Origin: Saccoglossus kowalevskii
Taxonomy: Eukaryota > Hemichordata > Enteropneusta > Harrimaniidae
DNA: 28,820 nt
Reading direction: 5' to 3'
NCBI RefSeq assembly: GCF_000003605.2
Contig: NW_003120922.1
Span: 96,108-124,927 of the forward strand
Program-made: the position numbers and the translations under genes
The notes under the pieces: generated by a model
Seen by the model: only the letters and a program-made list of their open reading frames with translations
What the model was told of the DNA's origin: nothing
Databases searched by the model: none
Part shown: one piece after another, positions 10,991 to 21,100 of the stretch
How positions within the stretch are numbered: position 1 is the first letter of the stretch
How the letters are laid out: each line of letters begins with the position of its first letter

Positions 10991-11147
10991 CAGTGGCGGA
11001 TCTAGGGGTGGGGGGTGTTCTTGGGGTCCAGACCCCCGTTGAAAAATTTATTTAATTTGTTTTTGTATAATATAAAAAAAATCAATAACTTAGTCTGGCG
11101 ATTTTAAAGTTGCCCCCCCCCCCTAAAAAATCCTGTATCCGCCCCTG
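10991..11147. mobile_element. hAT-like MITE, copy 1 (CAGTGGCGGATC termini)
   Basis: The 157 bp element starts CAGTGGCGGATCTAGGGG and ends TCCTGTATCCGCCCCTG, an inverted match of the termini (CAG(T/G)GGCGGAT). It is followed inward by G-rich/C-rich arms. CAG...CTG termini are typical of hAT elements. An 8-bp target duplication is not clear; both flanks share only CGTAC. A related copy of 155 bp lies at 23027-23181. Confidence 0.8.
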
Positions 11148-11501
11148 CGTACGGTAATGTTAAAATCAATAAGGCGGCTCTATTGATGTGAAATAACTGA
11201 ATCGTTACGTCCTCGCTTAAAAACTTGTTCGTATATTTTACCTAAAACTGACTAAAAAATGTGTATCGTTGGCGTACACGAGATGCAGGCGTTTTATCGT
11301 CATTACTATTATAGCCAACATCACACTACTCAAATAAAAGCGTGCTACGTCACGGTGGGTGAACTATTTCCAACTAAGAAGTATCATGTTTTTCCCACAG
11401 CGGGCGCTTTAATTCTAGTAGGTGAGCGAACGTGCACATCAAAGAGCTACATTGCGCATGTCAACGCCAGATGGCGCTGTTCTGGTTTAACATCTTGTAC
11501 T

Positions 11502-11521
11502 GATGTGGATATATCCACATC
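11502..11521. repeat. 20-bp perfect palindrome
   Basis: GATGTGGATATATCCACATC reads identically on both strands. It lies in intergenic DNA within a 112-codon open frame (11259-11597) that has no recognised domain. Confidence 0.85.
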
Positions 11522-12479
11522 TTTAGTGAAAGTTATCGTGTGCCGAAGTGATAGCGCGAGATTGTATTTGCGCCAAAATACAAATCAATTTCCGTAAAAG
11601 TATCGATCACGTGACACGTATCTTCTATGATTTCATTGTGTGACCGAAGTACTCCTGAGTGGAAACGAACACATTTTCGCAATAAATCTGTTCATGATCA
11701 CTGAGTCTCTAAAAGTGTGCCGATCAAATGCAATTCCCAATACAGATGATGCTCCCCCTCCCTGCTAATTTCCGGCGCGCTGAATTCCCTACACGGGATT
11801 AGAGACTCGGCCAATGTTGTTAAAATGTCTTACTTCTTACTTTGGCAAACAACGCAACACTTCCAATCAATCATAGTATATAAAAAACATTTAACTTACA
11901 TAATAATTAATAACATATTAGTTATCAGGTATTACTAAACCAGAATACTTGAATAGATATGTAAGTATAATACATACTTGATGAACAAAGTCAACTATTG
12001 AGATAAAAAATGAACTTTACACGAATTCGAAATGTTGAATGTGTCCGGCGTCGTACTTGTATAGCGCCGTCGCACGGTAGCATTATTTAGCAACCAGTGC
12101 TCTCGCAAGAGGGCGGCGTACATGCAGATCAGAATTCTATGAACTGTTCAGATTGTGCATATATACTATAACAGAACGTGTATTTACTTATATACGTTTA
12201 AAGCACAGTAGTCGTCGCGCTGCGCATGTGCCACATATGTATTGATAAACATTGATTTTCCCACATTTCAAATGCGCTCTTCAAATAGAAATCACAAGTA
12301 TGAGGTTTGACCTGGGCGCGACTTGCACTGATTACCGCCGGTGACTCCTTCTATACCTTCTAATAACATGAAAATTACTTAATTAAAGCTTGGAAACGTC
12401 TCAGTTCGCACTCGTTGATCAGCGCAACAGTCAAAGTCGCCATGTTTGTTTATATGAGACCCAGCGTGACGACTACCGC

Positions 12480-12612
12480 CCTTTAATGTTGCTTGAAAAT
12501 TGGCTAAATATTGAAATATTGAGAAGTGAATATATTATACAAAACTACAAATTATAGTTTTCAGTGTTCAAAACGTGTGAAATGCATGAAGAGAATAAAG
12601 TAGATACGAAAT
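12480..12612 (+). repeat. Dispersed direct repeat, copy 2
   Basis: Second copy of the 10561-10690 sequence, 1.9 kb away in the same orientation. It carries a small internal insertion or duplication (ATTGAAATATTGAGAAG against ATTGAGAAG in copy 1). Confidence 0.75.
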
Positions 12613-13869
12613 TTGCGATCCTGTAAATCCCAATGTTGTCCAAATTTCTCACTCAGAAAATTTTGAAATAACGCAGAAATAAATCAATAGCAGTTGAGGG
12701 TATCAGTTGATGAAGGTGTCTGAGTGCAAACCTAATTACGACCCGATACTGGGGTGACGGGCCTGAGTATCAAACCGAACATTGACAATGTGTTCCACGC
12801 AACCACACGATCTCTGGTCCGCCAATTCAGTTTCAATTTCGTTGCAAGGTCAAATGCATATCAATGTAATAAAGAGACGTTGCCATAGATAAGTGTAATG
12901 TTCTGTGTAGAAATAAAATACTCCTCTTGAGCTTTGTTGATAAAATAAAAACATTGCGAGAAAGGAGTGTAACACTACGTGTAAGAATAATAAAACGAGC
13001 TATTTGGCGTATGTAAACGGTAGAGGGCGTTGTGATCAGAATTGTTCGGCGTTATGAGTTTTTTTAATTGAAGTAAATGTTAATGAAATGTTTGTTATCC
13101 AATCAAATGAACAATTGTACACTATACTGAACACGACATTATAAAAAATAATAAAAAAATAAAAGTCAAATTATTAGCGAACCCAAATTTTTTTTGTTAA
13201 ATTACTTATTATCATAGTAAAAAACCAAGCTGAATTACACTCATATTAAGTAAACTTAATATATTAAAACTAGTATTCAAGAGAAGTGCTGTACTGCTCA
13301 ATGGGAGTGTTCCCAAAGAACATTTAAATGGATATAACGTTCCAGAATTTAGCACATTCTCGATAAATCTTTAGGGTTTGTATTGAAGTAAAGAAAAGTC
13401 AAAGTCGCCTGTCTCGTTTTTGAAAAACTGTGTAAAAATTGGATAAATGAATAAACGAAAGGAGCACTTTGTCGTTTACCTGCGGGCGCTACAGTACACT
13501 GGGACGTTATTTCTGAGCCACCCCTAAGTTTTGCTATTCGTGTGTAAGTTTGCGTCTCTGCTTTTCTGATCCGCCGTGAATACAAAATACTTGCAATTTG
13601 CTGTGCAGTTGGCTGCAACAGTGATTCGCAGAAACATATAAACTCGAGACGGGTTAGATATATATCAGTGGCAAAGAAATGGATGCTTCGTAGAAAAAAC
13701 AATCTCCATGTTACATCTCAAAAATAAGCTCCGAACAGATAAAAATAAAAATTATTATGGATACTGGTAGTGTAACATTGCAAAAGTAAATACAAGAATT
13801 TTCCTAAGCATGGACACAGATTAAAAATACATTTAGGTTGTCAAAATATGAAATGAAACTTTTATTAAT

Positions 13870-13914
13870 TGCAAAGATATCTTTGCACAACAATAATGTG
13901 TTACATATGTAACA
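13870..13914. repeat. Two adjacent perfect palindromes
   Basis: TGCAAAGATATCTTTGCA (13870-13887, 18 bp) and TGTTACATATGTAACA (13899-13914, 16 bp) are both perfect and lie 11 bases apart. They could form hairpins or bind dimeric factors; no function is shown. Confidence 0.8.
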
Positions 13915-15921
13915 TCAATAAATACTATCCAGCCATATACCTGTTTTCAACAGTGGTGTATTGTCACTTACTTCCCATTCAGACAGAACAATGAGCAAGT
14001 TTGTTCAGATATCATTTGGCAGAAGAATCTCGTCATTTGTGAAAGTTTCTTTCAAAATACGTTAAAACCAAGAAGTACTCCCACCAAAATACAAATGTCA
14101 TCTCAAACAAGTTCACATGAACTGGCACTATTTTTGAAACCAAAGTGGAAGGATATCATGTTGTGTGGCGCACTCTGATATTAGGAAAGTCAAGGCATCA
14201 AATATACTATTTCAAGTTGCCTTACAACCCGTAACCTGAAAAGTGCTGTGATTCTAACAAATAAAAGAGGTTAAATTTATCTTTCGTATGTAGTTCAAAT
14301 TGCTGTACTTTAAATTTTGAATGGGGTGAAATAGAACATATTCCTTATTTTTAAGTAGTTCATCTCAGGTTTAATTACCTTTATTAAATAGTCAAACAAA
14401 TTAATTTTCTAGTAAACATTTACAATAAATATACATTTTAAATTGACAAAACTAACAATATTTACACAAAAGTTATGTCATGCAATGTATTGCCGTCGTT
14501 GTATGTGAGTCTGACACAGAACGGTGACGTCATAATAGGATGCAATGTCATGAATTTCTGCCATATGTAAATTCGTCACATGTGCACAGCGTCATCAAAT
14601 TGTGCGCATATTTCATGACGTGATCGTTTTACAAATACTTTCTTACATCCGTATTCGATCTCGATATATCGAAAGGCTGTTGAACATCGTTGATGATTAA
14701 CATCGTAATTAAACTATGATTCATATTCGAAACCGACAAACAAAGTCGGCGAAATTAATGTCACATCCCTTATGTGCTATATACACTATATACAGGGATT
14801 CAAAATACCATTATGTTTGAATTAAAAGTGGACGGATCTGATTATTTATAAGGTATACTAAAAGTAAATTTTTTTGAAAATTAATAAAAATGTACTCTCA
14901 GCGCAACAAACGCATTCTTATCTCTATAAATATTATGTTATTCAATTGGCCAATAGAAACTTATTGATTAGGTATGATTTGTGAAATTTCTAACTATTGT
15001 TTTGGTTTTGGTTCTTTAAAGTTCATGTCCACGTGATATCGTTTCGTCCCAGTACGTCACCAACGCGACATTTTGTTCATCCTTGAAATAAATCATGTGT
15101 TTGATGACATCACATCATGAATGTTGTATCTCACGTAACCCAAAATCGTGGAAAACTAATCTTACTTACGTTATCGGAGAGAGTATCACACGAAAAAAAA
15201 ATACAAATGGAATGTTAGTATCAAGCGCGGTGTTCCAATGTATGGTGCACATGAATAGAACTACCTGTTATTCCACGCACTGTGAGCGAAACCCGGCATA
15301 TTTGTCAGCTATAGCTCAGGCCAAATATATTTCTTCGTTTCTGCTGATTATAATACCTCAGATAACTTTTTGCAGTTCTAGCTCCAGCCCAGCCGTCGAA
15401 GGAAACAATCCTGTAATCATTCATTGTATAACCATTAAAAACCATACAAAAACGGTATCGGTACGCAGGGAGGTGTTCTAAACCGGGGAACAAGGGTGCA
15501 GTGACCTGATACTCTCGGTTGGCGCCCCCTTACGGAATTGTCGATTGAACTTTCAAGTCATAAATATATTTCTTGAGCCACGCACTGCCGCGCTGCCGTA
15601 CACCATGAAATCTTTCTCAAATAAATTTTTCTCTGTCAAAACTTCCCAGCCACACCTGCTGACAATGTGTCTGGACACAAAATACACTAAAATTACTCCA
15701 AAGATATTTCAATGGCGATAGATACACAGTTAAAACGGCGCAGAAACCTTCCGATATGGTGTTTCCAGGTTAATCGCCAGTGTGTGCTCCCTCTTGTTAT
15801 TTTTTTTTTCTAGAAAAAACCTTGGTACGGATAAGGTAAAAACTGGAACCAGATTTTACATTGTTTTACAGCAACGCCGAAGCATCTGAGAGCGCTTTCT
15901 TTAAGTTAGTTTTTTCCTATG

Positions 15922-15981
15922 TGAGTACAGTGAAGGGCATAAAGCTGTATTTGAGTACAGTGAAGGGCATGAAGCTGTACC
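15922..15981 (+). repeat. Two-copy tandem repeat of 30 bp
   Basis: TGAGTACAGTGAAGGGCAT followed by AAAGCTGTAT recurs with period 30 and one main change (AAAGC to GAAGC). No coding role is seen. Confidence 0.8.
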
Positions 15982-16440
15982 TTTGTTTATAAGAGTATTT
16001 ATATAAACATTCAAATATGTAATAGTTATTGGCTTAGGGGGCTCAAGATTGTCCACGCCCATGCATGCCCTCAAGTGACGTACGAACTGCGACCGTTCAC
16101 CTATTCAAAACAAAGCGGTAAATTGAATTAATAATCGAACTAACGATGATATCACAGTACAATTACAGGATACTTCATGTCCTGCGCTGTAGTAAGTGTT
16201 TTCTATGTACAAACAAATGCGTACTTTTTTGTAAAGAAAAGTTAGCTCGGCTATATGTAAGTGATGACTACAACGAAAATGGCGGTCTGTTTTCCATCAA
16301 TGACATTATCGTGATTACGCGAGCAGAAAAAAAACAAAAAAACAAGTGCACTCTCTCTGTTAAGTGGAAATATTAAATGAAATAATTGGGATTCATTTGA
16401 AATATTCCTCTTTATCATCGCGTCCATCGCCAGTACACAA

Positions 16441-16446
16441 TTTATT
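16441..16446 (-). terminator. Candidate poly(A) signal of gene B
   Basis: TTTATT on the + strand is AATAAA on the - strand, 105 bases past the gene B stop codon. This is inferred from position only. Confidence 0.5.
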
Positions 16447-16550
16447 ATAAGAACTGGCGATTTTGGCGACGTCACATTCATCCACAAACGTAGTGCAGTG
16501 AATCTTGCAATAGCTACCTTGGCACACCAATCTGTATATTGAAGTAATTT

Positions 16551-17614
16551 TTATGCCGTCCTCCATTCCAATAAGTATGTCTGTGGTTCTCCCCCTAACA
16601 AAAGATGTAGGGCGCCACCAATTTCCACAATTTCACAAGAAACTGTCTCACCGCCGAAAACGGGAAATAAACCACTCGTGTCGTATTGGGCAAACGATAC
16701 GCCGTCATACTTATACGTCATATCCGGGACAAATTGATTCTTACTCGTGACCACTAAAAGTGTAATCTGGTCAACAATTACCGGGCATATTTCGTAACAA
16801 TCACTGGAGGGGACTGTATATTCTTCAACAAAATTTGCACCATTCCATCGATAAATTGGAGAGTCACCAGAAGCCACCAGAAGCGCTGTCACCAGGTACA
16901 GATCCCCCGCAATGTAAAATGGTTGCGCCGACATTGTTTGTCCAATTGTAGACAGCGTCGAATGGCTGGTAAGGCTGAGACCGTCGTCACTTAGACGGAA
17001 AATCTCAGAAGCAACGTCACCAAGGTCGTCCCGCTCGTAGGCCACCGCAAGGTACGTGACACCGTCAGTAGCAAATGAAGAGGCCCGTACCGCTCCTTTG
17101 GTTGGTACACTAACAAGCAAATCGAAAATATGTAGGCCTGAATTCCACTTGTAGAGGTCGCTATCAAGTTCGTAAGATGCTCCATTGAAATGATTGGTTA
17201 AAAATAAATAATACTCCGTCCCGGAAGTGACGACAGCACTAAACATGTGAACGCCCGTACATCCTGTTGTGGCAATCTCTTGTTGGGGTTTAAAGTCAAC
17301 GCCATCCCATAGATATACTTCTGAATTCGCACTGTACGCGCCAAGTGTGTCCTGCTCTCGAGCGATGGCGAGAACGTGATCGACTCCAATTAGCATATGT
17401 TGAACATCACGTGCAAATGGCATCGTGATTTCAGACTGATAAGATGTAAAGATGGGAGCCACGGAAGGCGAGGTATATTTCTCAATACTGACGATACCGT
17501 CGCCATACCGTGACGTAACAAGAAACAGATCAGCCCCGATACTAAAGGTTGTAATTCCATACACGCCACTGATCTGTTGGTTTGACTCGGTAACATCTGC
17601 CTGAAATCCATAGG
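16551..17614 (-). CDS. Gene B last exon: complete EPTP repeat propeller
   Basis: The exon follows the acceptor CTCACATTACAG (- strand), opens in phase 1 with CC TAT GGA TTT and runs to the stop at 16551-16553, giving 354 residues. EPTP features include LFLVTSRYGDG, SEVYLWDGVDF followed by the ATTGCTGVH turn, EYYLFLTNHFNG, DLYKWNSGLHIF with VPTKGAVRASSF, YLAVAYERDD, IYRWNGANFVEEYTV and YKYDGVSF. The repeated Y.W(D/N)G..F strand and acidic loop are the family hallmark. Cysteines in GCTG, EICP and SCEI correspond to those of gene A; DC before YEIC is extra. A GTG at 17564 looks like a start only if splicing is ignored. Confidence 0.9.
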
Positions 17615-18102
17615 CTGTAATGTGAGAAACAAATGCGTCATTACTTGGACTGATTTCTTAAACTCGAAGTAACACACACCATTCGTATTGATTTGAATGT
17701 TGAATGTGTGTAGAATAAGACTGATTGAATTGAATCGTAGAAGATTTTTAAAAAAGTAAAATCTGCAGTCGTAAAATAAGTGTATGTGACGAAACTCAAG
17801 TGTCGTGGATGATTCAAACTCACGGTCACATGATGTTGGCGGCGCTCCATCCCACACGCCATCGTTACAATTAATGGCGGCATTTCCGGTCAGACTATAT
17901 AACGCTTCGCAAGTGTAGGTCAATGTTCCCAAATGATTCGTTGACCCTGTTTTGTAGCAGTTCGCTGGAGGTGCGCCTGGGTCTATACAGTCACTTACAA
18001 TGGAATATATTATATAACATTTGGGTAAAGATCAATGACATAATTCCTCATTGTATTTTGTGTTACTATTATTACATTATAATAATAATAATAATAATAA
18101 TA

Positions 18103-18147
<45 letters not shown>

Positions 18148-21100
18148 TGTATTACACAAGTAAATCGTCAGAGGATTTAGTAAGGTAACGAGAAAGACAT
18201 AAATGAACAAATGTAATAAAAACTAACAATAAAACTTGAAATAAAGACTAAAGAAATATCAAAATAAAAATTCACTATTCTCGCAACTTTTAATCAGGGG
18301 ATTTATAGATAGTATCTTTAAGGTATTGTGAAAGGGCTTTTGCATTTTTCATTACCTCAAGAAAAATATCATCTGGTAAATTAGACTTGAGATCACAATC
18401 TTCAAAATGTTTATTCCTTTCACTTTTAAAAGAAAGACATTCAGGAATAAACTGCTTCTCATCATCAAGAGAATTTATATTTTAAAGCAGAAGGGTCGTC
18501 ACCTGCGCACGCGCGGTAATTGAGTCCCAAGCGATGATAACAACACACGCTAAAAACGCAAAGCCTCATGGGTAGTCGACGCTTGTTTGTAAACAATGAC
18601 ACGTTATGGCTATCTGACGCATGCGCAGGTGACGACTCTTCCGCTTTAAAAATTATTGGCCTGAAAATGGAATCGGAGATTTCTAATTGTCATATCTATG
18701 TGTATAACTGTCACCAATCTATTGGTTCATCCGCATGTGACAAAACAATTGCATTCAATTTTCTATGCCAGTATGTGCTAAATTTCCTGAGTAATATATT
18801 TCTGTTTGTGTTTGCATAATCTCATCATAGGGGTATGCCTAGCCCTTCACATTTAAATGTCACCGCGACTGTCTAGCATTCCTAATTTGGCAAGTTGTTA
18901 GGTTCTAACCAATCACATTAAGCTATGCTGAGCGTCATTGTAACGTCACTATATCACGTGGTTTGACTTCAAAAAGCAGGACCTCTCCGCTCAGGATTAG
19001 GTGGTCAGAGCTCGCATGTGCCCGGGCGTGGCCACAAATCCAACGCCTGCATGAAAACAAAATGTATCCCTACATTGAATTACGTATTAACTGATGTCGC
19101 TACGAATAAATTGTCTGACTTCTACTGCTAAAAAGGTCCACTAAGAGATTTTCCACGTATGCATGAGAGCGATGCGACTTCTATTTATATTCAAGCCCAG
19201 ATTCTACAACCGGAAAAAGTGGGATTACACTGATATTACTTAATCTATTCTTATAGTCAGACTGAATTGATACGTTACACATCATAGTGCGTTTTAAGGT
19301 GGTATGGTACTTAGTCTATAACTAACCGTTTTAGCATTAGTAAACATTATGTGGAGTTTATTCACTGTCAATCTGTTATTTTAAGACAATTATTGCATAA
19401 AATGTCATTTTAGCAGCCGGTTACCATAGACCACAATGAAAAGACATTTCATCGATAAAAAAACACCAAAACGTTGTCAATTTTATAATAATTCTAAACA
19501 TCAAAAAGTATATTGTGAGACAATAATCTTTATCTCCATATGTCACCGAGCAAAATATTAAGATATCGAGATATATTCGTTTCAATTTAGAAGAGCTGGA
19601 AGATGCCAGAAGATCTCAATGTTGGTAGTTCTATACCATTTGTAAGACACAAATGTGAAATCACCTACTATCTATATTACTCTTCTTGTAGTCCTGTCAG
19701 ATAAAGTAGCAGAGTACTTACTAAGGCAAGATGGTAAATCTGCATCCCACACGCCATTATTACATGTGGGGTTGGTACCATTAATTGATCGACCAGGATC
19801 ACACGTGAAGATTAAAGTATCGCCGTGGTCCATTGTTCCAGATCGGGTTGCATACTGCACATTTCCTGGATCGGAACAAGCCACTGAAAGTGAATAAAGA
19901 ATATGAAATCTGGTGATCTGTATAGATCTAGTTATGTAATTAGTGATAATGTACCCCCTACCCCAAAATGTACAAAAACAACATGATCAGGTTTGTACAT
20001 GTAGACCAACATTACGTGGTTAACTCAGCATTCCACCTGATGTCTTCGGGCAGCGACCACAATTGTTACTAAAAGATATACGCTGTTGACCTGATGTGTT
20101 AGGTAGTTTTAGCAAGATGTTTTCATTTGTTTGTTTGTACTCAGATCGTTTATGCAGGTTAGTTCTATTTCTTAACTTTTCCTATTCAACTGATTGTAGT
20201 GATGCAAAAATAAAACGGCACTAAAACGCTATTCACATAATCCTTTTAAGGATACAGAAGCAGTGAATAATCGATAAATTTTAGTTTCTTTGAATTTGAA
20301 CTACTATGGTGTTGGTAATATGTTGTGTAAGCCTAAGTAAATCAAGGAGTAGATAGAAAATCGACATTCCTTAATTTATTTAAACACAGATCGTGCGACC
20401 TGAATTTCCAATGTTGGCAAAAACATAATAACGAATGCTCGATACTTGACAAAAATAATTTCATTGAGATATTTATAATAATCATTGACATAGACTAGAC
20501 TTCGAATGTCCGCACATAATTTAGAAATAAAAAAGGGAAGATGCTCTCAACTTGCTATTCAGTATATTCCATTATGATAATCGCATCGATTGTTATCTGG
20601 ATATTTTATTGGGATCAAGAGTTGTACCAAAGATTCCACTATTATACGTAATACAGCTAAATTTGTTAAAGAAACGGGATACGCTTCGCAGAGTATATTA
20701 AATATGTTTTTGGTACAGTTCAAGCAGCGGGTAATTGATATTCATAGGCAAGATTGGTACAGTGAAATATGTTGCACTGCCAAACTAAGATCATATTGTA
20801 GTTTTAAAACCATGCTTGAACCAGAAAGATATCTTTTTGTAGTCACAGAGGCTAAACACAGACATGCTCTAGCACGTATTCGATGTCTAGTCATAGATTG
20901 CGCATTGAAGAGGGGCGCTGTACAGGGTTGGAAATTGATGAAAGAATATGCGAGTTTTATTTATCTAATGTAGAGGACGAGTACCATTTTGTTCTTGTTT
21001 GCCCATTATTTCACTCTATGAGGAAACAGTTAATTCCTGAGTATTTTTGGCATCTTCCCAATTCAGAAAAATATTACAGTCTAATGCGCTCAAAATCAGC

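Larger units (their letters stand above)
11148..13869. other. Intergenic region, middle part, no gene recognised
   Basis: Contains the 20-bp palindrome, the second copy of the dispersed repeat and several GGGCGC-type motifs (11466-11480, 12104-12117, 13020-13033). The longest open frames (11259-11597 on +, 13349-13702 on -) show no domain, signal peptide or membrane segment I can name and are most likely chance. Confidence 0.55.
13915..16550. other. Intergenic region, right part, no gene recognised
   Basis: AT-rich DNA with a CRE-like TGACGTCA at 14524-14531, a CTCF-like GGGGGCGCC on the minus strand (15521-15535) and the 30-bp tandem repeat. The open frames at 15095-15481 (+) and 16251-16487 (-) have no recognisable features. 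The last 100 or so bases are the likely 3' UTR of gene B. Confidence 0.55.
17995..19721 (-). other. Gene B intron between the two sushi exons
   Basis: This intron starts at GTAAGT (19721 downward) and ends at the doubtful acceptor at 17994. It holds the (AAT)n microsatellite (18079-18146) and the TTAA-flanked MITE (18482-18649). No further exon is recognised in 18650-19721. Confidence 0.65.

Noticed and set aside
11259..11597. 112-codon open frame on the + strand
   Set aside because: No domain, signal peptide or homologue recognised; a frame of this length can occur by chance and it spans a palindrome and a CTCF-like motif.
13349..13702. 117-codon open frame on the - strand
   Set aside because: No recognisable domain and no splice partners; treated as chance.
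15095..15481. 128-codon open frame on the + strand
   Set aside because: Composition looks random, no family features and no splicing context.
17390..17932. 180-codon open frame on the - strand starting in the extra sushi exon
   Set aside because: Only the first part is sushi; beyond the GTGAGT donor it reads intron and then the wrong frame of the EPTP exon.
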